Source: Scandinavium ludwigii_A
GTDB lineage: Bacteria > Pseudomonadota > Gammaproteobacteria > Enterobacterales > Enterobacteriaceae
Assembly (NCBI GenBank): GCA_050516505.1
Contig: CP191518.1
Span: 186,001 to 250,000, forward strand
Length of the DNA: 64,000 bases
Direction of reading: 5' to 3'
Under the pieces are notes generated by a model, which was given only the letters and a program-made list of their open reading frames with translations, had not been told where the DNA came from and ran no database searches. The translations under genes and the position numbers were made by a program. This document shows, piece by piece, positions 52,680 through 61,165 of this stretch; position 1 is the first letter of the stretch, and the number at the start of each line of letters is the position of its first letter.

Positions 52680-53023
52680 AACCGGATCTTGCCGCTGCTG
52701 GCGGTGTGGCGTGCCTCGCCGTCGTGGCGTTGATAGCTGAACGCCAGCAGCTGTTTATCTGCCTGCCAGCTCATTTCCAGCGTGACGGTGTTTTCCGGCA
52801 ACAGCGGGGCCTGGAACTTCACGTTCTGGATGCTGTGAAAACGATAACCGGGGGCCAGCAGGGTGGTGGCGTAATGCATTACCCAGTCAAGCTGCGCCAC
52901 GCCGGGCAGCAGCGGCTGTACGTCGAAATGGCCCTGAAACCAGAACAACTCTGGGTCGAGGTGCAAAATGACCGACAGCGCCTGCGGCTGTGTCTGCTGG
53001 CGTTCAATTTCACGAGGCTTCAT
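52670..53023 (-). CDS. apeI: Thioester dehydratase ApeI
   Basis: This 117-residue FabZ-like hot-dog protein keeps GHFDVQPLLPGVAQLDWVMH (residue about 31), the histidine and central helix of this dehydratase group. ApeI dehydrates the 3-hydroxyacyl-ACP intermediates in the aryl polyene pathway. Its start overlaps the apeH stop by four bases. Confidence 0.9.
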   Translation of the reverse strand: MKPREIERQQTQPQALSVILHLDPELFWFQGHFDVQPLLPGVAQLDWVMHYATTLLAPGYRFHSIQNVKFQAPLLPENTVTLEMSWQADKQLLAFSYQRHDGEARHTASSGKIRLCQ

Positions 53024-54372
53024 GAAAATAGCTCCTGCAATTGCGCGTAGACACGCTTGTTCATGCTGTTGACCGGGATTTGGTCAAGCACCCGCCAGTA
53101 GCGCGGCACGGAGACCGGCTCCAGCCACGGCAGCAGCGCGTGACGCCAGGCCAGCTCCTGCGCTTTTCCGCCGGTCGTCTGCCATTGCTCGCGGGCGCTT
53201 TGCGTGAGCACCAGCACCACGCCAATGCCCTGACGGCCCCCGCGTGAAACGGGGATCGCGGCGGCATCGACAACGCCTTCCAGTGTCAGCAGTCGTTTTT
53301 CCACTTCGCTCAGGGAAACGCGTTTTTCTTCAATTTTAACCACCCGGCCGCGACGTCCCGCCAGGCGGAAACCGTCATCGACCAGTTCAATCATGTCGTC
53401 GAGCAGCAGGCCTTCGGGGTCATTAAGCAATGGCGAAATCAGCCGCCACTCTGCGCCTTCGGCCCGTAGCGTCACGCCCGGGAAAAGCTGCCACGAGGTG
53501 CTGTTATCGATGCGCTGGCGCCAGGCCATAATTCCGGTTTCGGTGCTGCCGTAGATTTCATCCGGCCAGACCTTGAACCATTCCTGCGTCACTTTCGCTT
53601 CTCGCCACGGCAGCATTCCGCCTGCGGAGAGGATCATGTCGACAGGCGGCGGCGTGAGATTCGCGTCCAGACGCTTGAGAAACGCCGGGCTGCTGATAAA
53701 CACGTAGCGATACTCAGGGTCCAGCGCGCTCAGCTGTTCGGCGTAGTAGAGCATTGCGGCGTGCAGCGGCAGCCCGCAGGCCATTGGTAAGAAGATGCGG
53801 AAGGTCAGGCCGTAAAGGTGCTGCGGCACGACGGATGCTACGAACCGGCAGCCTTCGAGGCGTTGTTCGTAACGGGTGTGCAGCATGCGCGCTTCTTCGT
53901 CGAGCAGCGCGATGGGCTTGATGATTTTTTTCGGCTGGCCGGTGGAGCCGGAGGTAAAGAGTTCAACCATGCTGTCAGCGGCGACGGGCGGAAGCGTAAT
54001 CTCTCCCGCGTGTGAGGCGTTTTCGCTGGCGCTGACAATAATCTGTGTGCCGCCGCAGTCGAGCTGCGTTTCACTCAGAATGCCGTCGAACAAATCCTGC
54101 TGTTCATTCAGCAGCGCGGCGCGGCAGTGGCCAGGCAGCACCGGGATTTTACCGGCGTGCAGCGTGGCCAGTAGCGCGAGAATAAACAAATAACTGTTTT
54201 CGAAACACAGCGCCCAGCGCTCACCGGGCTGTGCCTGTAACGACTGCATCAGCTGTGCGACGTCGTGGCGCAATTCGCCAAGCTGCCATTGCCGTGACCC
54301 GCGCCAGGCAATGCAGGTGTCGTCAGGACGCGTTGGGCTCAGCCACTGTGACAGCGGAAGGGGGTGTTTCAT
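53020..54372 (-). CDS. apeH: Acyl/aryl-CoA ligase-like adenylating enzyme ApeH
   Basis: This 450-residue AMP-binding enzyme activates the starter acid, taken to be 4-hydroxybenzoate, for loading on an ACP. The P-loop-like motif ELFTSGSTGQPKKI (about 150) and the YGSTETG motif (about 290) are present; the C-terminal lysine region is GRVVKIEEKRVS. The frame is open upstream, but the ATG at 54372 directly follows the apeG stop and gives the expected start (KHPLPLSQW). Confidence 0.9.
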   Translation of the reverse strand: MKHPLPLSQWLSPTRPDDTCIAWRGSRQWQLGELRHDVAQLMQSLQAQPGERWALCFENSYLFILALLATLHAGKIPVLPGHCRAALLNEQQDLFDGILSETQLDCGGTQIIVSASENASHAGEITLPPVAADSMVELFTSGSTGQPKKIIKPIALLDEEARMLHTRYEQRLEGCRFVASVVPQHLYGLTFRIFLPMACGLPLHAAMLYYAEQLSALDPEYRYVFISSPAFLKRLDANLTPPPVDMILSAGGMLPWREAKVTQEWFKVWPDEIYGSTETGIMAWRQRIDNSTSWQLFPGVTLRAEGAEWRLISPLLNDPEGLLLDDMIELVDDGFRLAGRRGRVVKIEEKRVSLSEVEKRLLTLEGVVDAAAIPVSRGGRQGIGVVLVLTQSAREQWQTTGGKAQELAWRHALLPWLEPVSVPRYWRVLDQIPVNSMNKRVYAQLQELFS

Positions 54373-54374
54373 GG

Positions 54375-54950
54375 TTAATCTCTTTTCATCAAACGTCGGC
54401 GAACCAGCCATTCACCGGCCATCAGGGTGCCCATCAGCAGGTAGGCGATGATGCCGTTCCACGCGGTCCACAGCCGCATGTCGCCATGCAGGGCGGTGAA
54501 GAGGGCAATCGATCCGTTCACGATAAAAAACAGGCACCAGATGCGGGTCACCTGCCGGGTATAGCGCACGCCCGTCGGCGGTAAGTCCGGCTCTTGCAGA
54601 CGCGCCAGACGCTCAACCAGCGGCATGTCGCTCCACAGCGAACTGCCAAAAACCGCGAGCATCACTGCGTTCACGACCACCGGATAGAACAGCAGCAGCT
54701 GGTGCGCTTTGAGGAGCGCGCTGGCCGCGCACAGGGTAATCCCGGCGAGCGCCACGATTTGCAGCACCCGGCGCATCGGCCCGGCCTGTTTACGCACCTG
54801 GAACAGACGCAGCAACAGCAGCAGCGCCATCACCGGCAGCAGCCAGTGCAGGCCGTTATGCGCCAGACCAAAGCCCACCAGCAGCGGCCAGGCCAGAACA
54901 ATGGCGCCTGTCGCCAGCCGCATCAGCGGCAGCGAGCGTAAGCTGCGCAT
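54375..54950 (-). CDS. apeG: Aryl polyene cluster membrane protein ApeG
   Basis: The 191-residue product has about five or six hydrophobic helices and the soluble stretch EPDLPPTGVRYTRQVTRIW (about 120-138), typical of the COG4648-like proteins of these clusters. Its role is unknown; a part in lipid or polyene transfer at the inner membrane is the common guess. It sits between the ACP apeF (5 bases away) and apeH. Confidence 0.82.
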   Translation of the reverse strand: MRSLRSLPLMRLATGAIVLAWPLLVGFGLAHNGLHWLLPVMALLLLLRLFQVRKQAGPMRRVLQIVALAGITLCAASALLKAHQLLLFYPVVVNAVMLAVFGSSLWSDMPLVERLARLQEPDLPPTGVRYTRQVTRIWCLFFIVNGSIALFTALHGDMRLWTAWNGIIAYLLMGTLMAGEWLVRRRLMKRD

Positions 54951-54955
54951 CTGAA

Positions 54956-55207
54956 TTATTCGTCGTGCAGCAGACGGCTTACGGCATCGACCACATCCTG
55001 TACGGTGCGGACCGATTTGAACTCATCAGGCTTAATTTTCTTTCCGGTTTTTTTCTGTAGGTGGACCACCATATCGACGGCGTCGATGCTGTCCAGCTCC
55101 AGGTCTTCATACAGGCGGGACTCAGGTGTAATGTCCTGAGGGTCGAGTTCGAAGAGTTTTTGCAGAAGCTCGCTCACTTCCTGATAAATCGTTTCTTGTT
55201 CAGTCAT
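54956..55207 (-). CDS. apeF: Acyl carrier protein ApeF
   Basis: This 83-residue ACP has the attachment serine in LELDSIDAVDM (about residue 40). It lies with a second ACP gene and is a likely carrier of the growing polyene; the phosphopantetheinyl transferase at 42919 would load it. It is followed after 5 bases by apeG. Confidence 0.93.
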   Translation of the reverse strand: MTEQETIYQEVSELLQKLFELDPQDITPESRLYEDLELDSIDAVDMVVHLQKKTGKKIKPDEFKSVRTVQDVVDAVSRLLHDE

Positions 55208-55220
55208 AACGGACTCGTCT

Positions 55221-55481
55221 TCATGCGCGTTGAGCGTTAATAAAGGACGCCAGTGTGGCGACGGAATAGAAATGCTGACGCATCTCTTCGCTTTCTGCTG
55301 AAAGCACCACGCCGTACTGATTCTTTACCGCCAGTCCCAGCTCCAGTGCATCGATAGAGTCCAGGCCCAGGCCGTCTCCAAAGAGGGGAGCATCGGTGTC
55401 GATATCATCCGCTGACAGCTCATCAAGATTCAGGGTCTGAATGATGAGGTTTTTTATTTCAAGATAGAGGGCTTGCATCAT
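55221..55481 (-). CDS. apeE: Acyl carrier protein ApeE
   Basis: This 86-residue ACP carries GLGLDSIDALELGLAV, with the phosphopantetheine serine near residue 41. AGGA precedes two adjacent ATG codons (55481 and 55478); the second has the better spacing. Two ACPs in tandem are typical of aryl polyene clusters. Confidence 0.93.
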   Translation of the reverse strand: MMQALYLEIKNLIIQTLNLDELSADDIDTDAPLFGDGLGLDSIDALELGLAVKNQYGVVLSAESEEMRQHFYSVATLASFINAQRA

Positions 55482-55511
55482 TAATTCCTGCCAAAAATAG
55501 TTCTGTCCCGG

Positions 55512-56297
55512 TTAGATTTCCGGGTTGGTCTGCTGCAATTGAGACAAAAACAGCCGGTTGAGCTGCCGGGCAGCCAGAGCCGGTTCTTGTAAGTTTGCAT
55601 CATATAAGTCGGCAATGGCGAGACGCTCACACACATTCACATCGAATATAGGTTTCACCGGCGGCACATCATACCACTTGCTCTGTTTGTCGAGCATGCG
55701 TTCGCTGCACTGGATCGTCACAATTCGGATATCGCTTGCGCAACGTACGGCGATATTTGCCGCACCACGCTGGAGCGTCATCGGCTCACCCACGCGTGTA
55801 CGGGTGCCTTCAGGGAAAATCAAAATCGTGTCGCCTTTTGCCAGACGCTGCTGGCAGGCAGGCAGCAGGCTGTCGGCCTGGCTGTTGATCAAATAGTCCG
55901 CGCTGCGAATAACGCCGCTCATGAACGGGTTTTTCAGCAGTGAGCTTTTCACCATGCAATCGGTGTCGGGCATTACCGAAGCCAGCATCACGTAATCGAG
56001 CAGTGACGGGTGATTGGCGATCACCAGACAGCCGCGCTCCTGGCGCAAAATATCTTCGCCGTGAATACGATAGTCCAGCACACCCATGACCTTCGTGACC
56101 CCTAAAAAGAAACGAAAGCTGGTGGCAATGCTGCGGCGCGCCAGGTTGCGGCGGCGGTCTTTGTTGCGCACGCACAGCAATAAAATAGTAAACCAGATAA
56201 GCGATAACAGCAGCCCGCCGAGGCCGAACAGTGAAAAGCAAAACCCGGTGGCGAAGATGCGCCACAGGCGGTTGAAGCGGGAACTGACGGTTTTCAT
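55512..56297 (-). CDS. apeD: Lysophospholipid acyltransferase-like protein ApeD
   Basis: The 261-residue PlsC-type acyltransferase has an N-terminal helix (GFCFSLFGLGGLLLSLIWFT in part), the catalytic NHPSLLDYVM (H-x4-D, about residue 100) and FPEGTRTR (about 165). It probably acylates the lipid part of the polyene conjugate. The ATG at 56297 overlaps the apeC stop by four bases; an ATG at 56312 would overlap more. Confidence 0.9.
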   Translation of the reverse strand: MKTVSSRFNRLWRIFATGFCFSLFGLGGLLLSLIWFTILLLCVRNKDRRRNLARRSIATSFRFFLGVTKVMGVLDYRIHGEDILRQERGCLVIANHPSLLDYVMLASVMPDTDCMVKSSLLKNPFMSGVIRSADYLINSQADSLLPACQQRLAKGDTILIFPEGTRTRVGEPMTLQRGAANIAVRCASDIRIVTIQCSERMLDKQSKWYDVPPVKPIFDVNVCERLAIADLYDANLQEPALAARQLNRLFLSQLQQTNPEI

Positions 56298-57016
56298 GCC
56301 CGGCTCCAGCACCAGCGGGAGACTTCACCGTCAATGACAAATTCGTGGTCGTGATTCAGGTAATGACGCAGGAAACTCAGGCTTTGCGGTAGCGCGTTTT
56401 CTGCCTCCGTTCCGCCGGATTGCGTGGAGCAGGTGAGGCTTGCCCCGGCTTCGAACACCATTGCGCAGGCGTAGGCCCAGGTCGGCATGGTGTCGGGTAA
56501 ATCCGGGTGATAAAACGCGGGCAGCGCACCGTCAAAATCGACCATCAGCACGCGCTGATAGCCTGCCTGCAACAGGCTGATGACTTCGCACAGGCCCTGC
56601 TGAAAAGTGTCTTTACCGGCGGCCAGCGAAGAGGAGACCACCGGCTGTTGCGCCACGATAGTCAGGTTGCCGACGGCGGAGTTATGTACCGAGAGCGCGA
56701 AATCGGTGGGCGACACGGATTGCTCCGTCGCCAGCGCCTCGAGAATGCGAAAGTTGCGTTCGAGTTCGCCGTGACGGCTGGTGTAGAGCACCGCATCAAT
56801 GGCGTGCTTGCGTAACATCAACAGCCCACACTCCACCGCGAGTTTGCTCCCCGAGCTTAAACGGCGCGCGGTCATCATCGGCAGCGCGGTCAGTTTGGCC
56901 TGCGGCGCTGCGGCATCAATGGGCTGGACGGCATTCGCCCACTGAACCCACTGAGCGTCGTCGCTAAGGCCAGGCGCGCGCGCCTGCCAGTCGATAAGGT
57001 TTAATGCAAAATTCAT
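56294..57016 (-). CDS. apeC: Chain-length-factor-like ketosynthase homologue ApeC
   Basis: The 240-residue protein resembles the N-terminal half of a ketosynthase (MTARRLSSGSKLAVECGL, DFALSVHNSAVGNLTI), but has no nucleophilic cysteine or catalytic histidine pair. Such proteins pair with the active ketosynthase ApeO as chain length factor. It is the first gene of the minus-strand operon here; the partners named ApeA and ApeB in other clusters are not seen upstream. Confidence 0.83.
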   Translation of the reverse strand: MNFALNLIDWQARAPGLSDDAQWVQWANAVQPIDAAAPQAKLTALPMMTARRLSSGSKLAVECGLLMLRKHAIDAVLYTSRHGELERNFRILEALATEQSVSPTDFALSVHNSAVGNLTIVAQQPVVSSSLAAGKDTFQQGLCEVISLLQAGYQRVLMVDFDGALPAFYHPDLPDTMPTWAYACAMVFEAGASLTCSTQSGGTEAENALPQSLSFLRHYLNHDHEFVIDGEVSRWCWSRA

Positions 57017-57256
57017 CAGTGCGAGCCTGGTCTGTCGATACTCTTTATTCGTTAGAAGACGTTATGCCATTTATTATCGGTTTGTTCACGCGGCATTTTG
57101 CCGTGGGGCCGCTATTCGCGCTCATATCCTACAATGTTGTCGGCAGACAGGCGAATATCTGTAAGGCAGAGTGGTCTTAATTTGGGTCTATGTTGCGTCG
57201 GCCGTAAAACGCGGCGGGATATCAGGCCGTTGTGACCGAATATCCCGTAATAACGA

Positions 57257-57649
57257 TTACTGCTGTACGGCGCTGGAGAGACTAATCTGAATATCTTTAT
57301 CGAGATTATGGACCCAGCGATTGTAGTTCTTATGAATTTGACCGCCTTCCGCCATCAGATTTGTGCTGCCATCATATTTGATGATGTAGCTGTTGGCAGA
57401 ATACTGAATCAACACATTGGCGGTATGGTCACGCGCCTGCTGGCGACCTTTAATCACGCCGGGGCCGGCATCGGTCATAATCCACTGGCGATTGAGTCCC
57501 GCTTTTAAGATAGCGTTCCGCACCTGGGCTTCCGTGTGACCGGTGGCAACCGGGCTCTGAACGGTTTCAATCGGCGCGGTGCGCGAAACGCAGCCCGCCA
57601 GCGTACCGACAACGGCGACAGCAGCACACCATTTCACTAACTTTTTCAT
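57257..57649 (-). CDS. Small lipoprotein, unknown function
   Basis: The 130-residue product starts KKLVKWCAAVAVVGTLAGC, a lipoprotein signal with lipobox T-L-A-G-C near residue 20. The mature part has a compact domain (TEAQVRNAILKAGLNRQWIM, KYDGSTNLMAEG). It has no clear link to the aryl polyene operon downstream, which begins 240 bases further on. I do not recognise a named family. The start at 57649 rather than 57661 puts the basic n-region first. Confidence 0.8.
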   Translation of the reverse strand: MKKLVKWCAAVAVVGTLAGCVSRTAPIETVQSPVATGHTEAQVRNAILKAGLNRQWIMTDAGPGVIKGRQQARDHTANVLIQYSANSYIIKYDGSTNLMAEGGQIHKNYNRWVHNLDKDIQISLSSAVQQ

Positions 57650-58011
57650 CAATAACTCCATTCAATCTGTAAAGCGATGCGAGATTAAAGCAAGCATTAC
57701 CCAAACCTTTTATCAACGAACGGACGTTATTTCCATTACGCGATATTCGGTGTTTTTTTGGTTATTTTGACGTTAAAAATGATAAGTGAGGATGTAAGGG
57801 GCTGCAACCGGAATATCTGTTAATACGATAATAAGAATCTGCGTGATTATTATTTCGAGAATTGGATTTTAATTAACAGCCAGTTTTAGTTAGGGACTTA
57901 TTAATTTCTGCGCGAAGAAATATGAAAAAACGAAATGCCCGGCGGGGCGATGCTTGCCGGGCCTACGAGAGAGATAAGCCCGAACAAGCGCAGCGCCGCC
58001 GGGCAATGCCA
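57650..58011. other. Intergenic region with BIME-like REP pair
   Basis: The first 280 bases are AT-rich and hold the promoter region of the lipoprotein gene (minus strand). The last part contains two inverted REP units (57936-58005). No gene is seen. Confidence 0.5.
57936..58005. repeat. Inverted REP pair (BIME-like)
   Basis: One unit (57936-57966) reads TGCCCGGCGGGGCGATGC then TTGCCGGGCCTAC. The second, in inverse orientation (57973-58005), reads GATAAGCCCGAACAAGCGC then AGCGCCGCCGGGCA. Together they form a bacterial interspersed mosaic element next to the yhhT stop. Confidence 0.85.
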
Positions 58012-59061
58012 TTAACCCGGCAATCGGCTTTTAGGACGGCCTGGCCCCAACAAAATAGCCAGCTTACTGCCGCCTTTGGTGGTTTCCATCCAGATTTTAC
58101 ACACGCTGGTGAGCGGTACTGACAGTAGCATCCCGACCGGCCCGAGCAGCCAGCCCCAGATCAGTAATGACAGGAATACCACCAGTGTCGACATGCCGAG
58201 GCGGCGGCCCATCATCTTCGGCTCGACGATATTCCCCAGCACCATATGCACCGCCAGGAACAGCCCGCCGACCAGCAGGCATTCATACCAGCCGTTAAAC
58301 AGGAACGCCTGAATCATCGGCGGAATAGCGGAAATCACCGAGCCAATGTTGGGCACGTAGTTCAGCAGGAATGCCAGCACGCCCCACATCAGCGCGAACT
58401 GCACGCCGAGTAGCAGCAAACCGAGCCAGACAATCAGCCCGGTCCACAGGCTTATCAGCGTCTTGAGGGCCAGATAGTGTGAAACGCCTTTCAGCGCACG
58501 GTGCAATCCAGCGATGTGAATTTGCGGATTCACCAGCGCGAAACGCAGTTTGTACGGCACGTGGCGCACTTCGAACAGCATAAACACCACGGTCATGACC
58601 AGCAGCACAATGCTGGCCATCGCCCCGGAAAGCCCAGTCATCATGGTGGTGGCAAAAGTCATCATTTTGTCGGAGTCGACGCGCTGAAGCATACGCTCCG
58701 GTGACATATGCATATGCAGGAACGGCATCGCATCTTGTATCGCCAGCAGCTTATGCGTCAGCTCCTTATTGTACTTCGGCAGCATGGCAACAAACTCGTT
58801 GGCAGACGCGGCCAGCACGGCAATCAGCGCCGTGAGCACGCACAGCATCACGAACACCACAAAGCTGATGGCAAGCGGCCGTGAGACGCCGCGACGGATA
58901 AACCAGGTCACTAACGGGTTGAGAACGATGGCGAAAAACAGCGCCAGAAGCAGTTGAACAATGATATCGGCGGCAGCATGGATCCCGGCCAGGATCACCA
59001 CCAGCGCCGCCAGTTTTATTAATATGTGTAGACCCGCTTTATCAGCGGCAGGCGTAGTCAT
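58012..59061 (-). CDS. yhhT: AI-2E-family transporter YhhT
   Basis: The 349-residue product equals E. coli YhhT in length, an inner-membrane protein of the AI-2 exporter (TqsA/PerM) superfamily with unproven substrate. About eight helices are visible, with the family motifs LFFAIVLNPLVTWFIRRGV and LNYVPNIGSVISAIPP. The ending GPGRPKSRLPG is identical to E. coli. Of three in-frame ATGs, that at 59061 has AGGA seven bases ahead. Confidence 0.95.
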   Translation of the reverse strand: MTTPAADKAGLHILIKLAALVVILAGIHAAADIIVQLLLALFFAIVLNPLVTWFIRRGVSRPLAISFVVFVMLCVLTALIAVLAASANEFVAMLPKYNKELTHKLLAIQDAMPFLHMHMSPERMLQRVDSDKMMTFATTMMTGLSGAMASIVLLVMTVVFMLFEVRHVPYKLRFALVNPQIHIAGLHRALKGVSHYLALKTLISLWTGLIVWLGLLLLGVQFALMWGVLAFLLNYVPNIGSVISAIPPMIQAFLFNGWYECLLVGGLFLAVHMVLGNIVEPKMMGRRLGMSTLVVFLSLLIWGWLLGPVGMLLSVPLTSVCKIWMETTKGGSKLAILLGPGRPKSRLPG

Positions 59062-59175
59062 GGTCATTTCCTTATTGGCTATCGGCACTAAGTGTAGTGC
59101 TTCCCGCTGCGCTGACTATCGGAAAGAAGGACGGTTTTTTCCAGCCTCTTCCGCACGAGGGAAAGATTAGGTTTT

Positions 59176-59200
59176 CCCCCTCGCCCCTTTGGGGAGAGGG
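59176..59200. repeat. Intergenic palindrome, CCCTCTCCC family (copy 5)
   Basis: CCCTCGCCCC and GGGGAGAGGG flank a TTT loop between yhhT and dcrB. Confidence 0.8.
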
Positions 59201-59211
59201 TCAGCGTAAAC

Positions 59212-59245
59212 AAAAAAAAAGCCCCCAGTCGCGAAACTGGGGGCT
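59212..59245 (-). terminator. Rho-independent terminator of dcrB
   Basis: AGCCCCCAGT (59220-59229) and ACTGGGGGCT (59236-59245) form a 10-bp stem; on the minus strand a run of nine T follows. It starts 20 bases after the dcrB stop. Confidence 0.93.
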
Positions 59246-59264
59246 TTGTCGTCAGCAGGCTAAT

Positions 59265-59822
59265 TTAGTTGATGACGATGGTATTGATGATGTTTTCTGC
59301 GGTGCTCTGCGCTTTCTGCTGATCGTCAGCAGGCAGCGTGATTTGCAGGGTCAGCAGTTTGCCGTCCACTTTGCCCAGTACCACTGAAGAGTACGCGGTC
59401 TGGCCTTTGGCAGAGATAATGCTGTCGAGCTGCTGAAGGGTCTGGCCTTTCAGCTCGATGGATTTGTTGGTCACAACCTGCAGCTGCGGGTCGCGGCTAC
59501 GCTGCTGCGCTTCCAGGCGGGAAGCCAGCTCGCCAAGGTCCTGAGCGGTGTTATCACCCACAATCACGATCACCGCTTTCTGGCCGGTGGCGTCAGAATA
59601 GACGTGCATGTTGTTAGCCTGGGTGCCGAGTTTGCCGCTCTGGTCGGTCATATCGGCCGGCAGGGAGAAGCTGAGTTTGCCGTCCAGCAGTTTTACAGGC
59701 TGTGCAGCGGCGTTGCTTTCGGCGGCTGCGCCCTGAACTGGGGTTTTGCTGTCGCTGTTGTCACAGGCAGAAAGGCCCATTACCAGCAGGCCAATACCGA
59801 CGTATTTAACCAAATTGCGCAT
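59265..59822 (-). CDS. dcrB: DcrB-family lipoprotein
   Basis: The 185-residue product matches E. coli DcrB, a lipoprotein needed for phage C1 and C6 entry and linked to envelope/lipoprotein homeostasis. The lipobox is L-S-A-C near residue 20 (GIGLLVMGLSAC). The domain GKLSFSLPADMTDQSGKLG is strongly conserved. AAGGAAG lies six bases before the ATG at 59822; a second ATG at 59828 is too close to it. Confidence 0.95.
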   Translation of the reverse strand: MRNLVKYVGIGLLVMGLSACDNSDSKTPVQGAAAESNAAAQPVKLLDGKLSFSLPADMTDQSGKLGTQANNMHVYSDATGQKAVIVIVGDNTAQDLGELASRLEAQQRSRDPQLQVVTNKSIELKGQTLQQLDSIISAKGQTAYSSVVLGKVDGKLLTLQITLPADDQQKAQSTAENIINTIVIN

Positions 59823-59895
59823 TGACATCTTCCTTTTGATAAACGGCCATTAATGGCACATCTGCTTATCTTATCACAACCCACTGTATGAACCT

Positions 59896-60561
59896 TTAAC
59901 CCGCTTGAAAAGCTGGGTTTTCAGATTTATCTGCCAGTTTTTTCAACAACATATTCAATACCACACCGTACATCGGCAGGAAGAATACCAGGCTAATGAG
60001 CACCTTGAAGGTGTAATCCACCAATGCGATTTCGACCCAATGGGAAGCCATGAACGGATCGGGACTGCGCCAGAAGGCGATGAAGAAGAACGCAAGAGTG
60101 TCGCTGACGTTGCCGAACAGCGTGGAGGCGGTCGGTGCCATCCACCAACGGTGATTCTGTCGCAGGCGGTTGAAGACGTGAACGTCGAGGATTTGCCCCA
60201 GCGCGTAAGCCATAAAGCTCGCGGCGGCGATGCGGGCCACAAACAGGTTAAAGCTGGTGAGTGCCGCAAAACCCTGCCATTCGCCCATATAAAAGAGCGA
60301 CGAAATCACGTAGGAAATCAGCAGCGCAGGCGCCATCACCGCAAAAATAATCTTACGGGCAAGCGGCGCGCCAAAGATACGCACGGTCAAATCGGTTGCG
60401 AGGAAAATAAACGGAAAGCTAAACGCGCCCCAGGTGGTATGAAAACCAAAAATGGAGACCGGCAGCTGCACCAGATAGTTACTGGAAGTGATCACCAGCA
60501 GATGAAAAAGCGAAAGCCAGAACAACGCTTTTACGCGCTGTGCTTGAGAGAACTGCATCAT
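59896..60561 (-). CDS. yhhQ: Queuosine precursor transporter YhhQ
   Basis: YhhQ imports the queuosine precursors preQ0/preQ1 for tRNA modification. The 221-residue length equals E. coli YhhQ. Six helices and the VUT motifs SSNYLVQLPV, GAFSFPFIFLATDLTVR and TLFGNVSDTLAFFFIAF are present. AAGG seven bases ahead supports the ATG at 60561. No preQ1-type RNA was found in the 185-bp region shared with divergent tusA. Confidence 0.95.
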   Translation of the reverse strand: MMQFSQAQRVKALFWLSLFHLLVITSSNYLVQLPVSIFGFHTTWGAFSFPFIFLATDLTVRIFGAPLARKIIFAVMAPALLISYVISSLFYMGEWQGFAALTSFNLFVARIAAASFMAYALGQILDVHVFNRLRQNHRWWMAPTASTLFGNVSDTLAFFFIAFWRSPDPFMASHWVEIALVDYTFKVLISLVFFLPMYGVVLNMLLKKLADKSENPAFQAG

Positions 60562-60746
60562 GTTGTAGCCTTTTTAGTGGTTGGGGTGAGGGAACCCAAT
60601 GTGTGTCTTGAAACGCTAAAAACCGCCGCATGATACTGCGTTATGTGCGCTTTGCAACGGCTAATTTTCGCGCAATCGTTAACCTGCCTTGCGTCACAAA
60701 TAACTGGCGGTAAACTAGGGCGGTTTTTTGACTGACTGAGTGAACC

Positions 60747-60992
60747 ATGAGCGATATTTTTTCTGCTGCTGACCATACCCTTGATGCCCAAGGCCTGCGC
60801 TGCCCGGAACCGGTAATGATGGTCCGCAAAACCGTGCGCACGATGCCTGTCGGCGAAACGCTGCTGATTGTGGCGGACGACCCGGCGACGACCCGTGATA
60901 TTCCTGGTTTCTGCCGCTTTATGGATCATGAGCTGATTGCGCAACAGACCGAGAGCCTGCCTTATCGCTATCTCATCCGTAAAAACCATTAA
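60747..60992 (+). CDS. tusA: Sulfur carrier protein TusA
   Basis: TusA accepts persulfide sulfur from IscS and passes it to TusBCD for 2-thiolation of tRNA wobble uridine, with links to FtsZ and molybdenum cofactor. The 81-residue product has the persulfide cysteine C19 in LRCPEPVMMVRK. It is divergent from yhhQ as in E. coli. In E. coli zntA follows; here a TRAP transporter operon follows instead. Confidence 0.97.
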   Translation: MSDIFSAADHTLDAQGLRCPEPVMMVRKTVRTMPVGETLLIVADDPATTRDIPGFCRFMDHELIAQQTESLPYRYLIRKNH

Positions 60993-60999
60993 TTCTCTA

Positions 61000-61023
61000 A
61001 GGGCAGAAACTGTGATCTGCCCT
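61000..61023. terminator. Stem-loop after tusA
   Basis: AGGGCAGA (61000-61007) and TCTGCCCT (61016-61023) form an 8-bp stem 8 bases after the tusA stop. No T run follows, so termination is uncertain. Confidence 0.45.
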
Positions 61024-61128
61024 GAAATCTCGTTACCAAATCGTTAAACCATCGTTTCATAATTGTAGCTTTTGTGAGGCGTCTCACCGTCGTTTTCCCC
61101 GTACCAGGCTAATTTTAAAACGCAAAAC

Positions 61129-61143
61129 TAAAACAACGTTTTA
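61129..61143. promoter_or_regulatory. KdgR-like operator of the TRAP operon
   Basis: TAAAAC-AAC-GTTTTA is a perfect 6-bp palindrome around a 3-base centre, ending 22 bases before the dctP-like start. It matches the KdgR consensus at 10 of 12 arm bases and shares TAAAACAACGTT with the site before kdgK. The position is right for repression. Confidence 0.55.
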
Positions 61144-61165
61144 TTAAATACCCTGGAGCCGACCG

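Noticed and set aside
60562..60746. Search for a preQ1 riboswitch before yhhQ
   Set aside because: The leader is short and I find no preQ1-type stem-loop with an A-rich tail that would cover the ribosome site.
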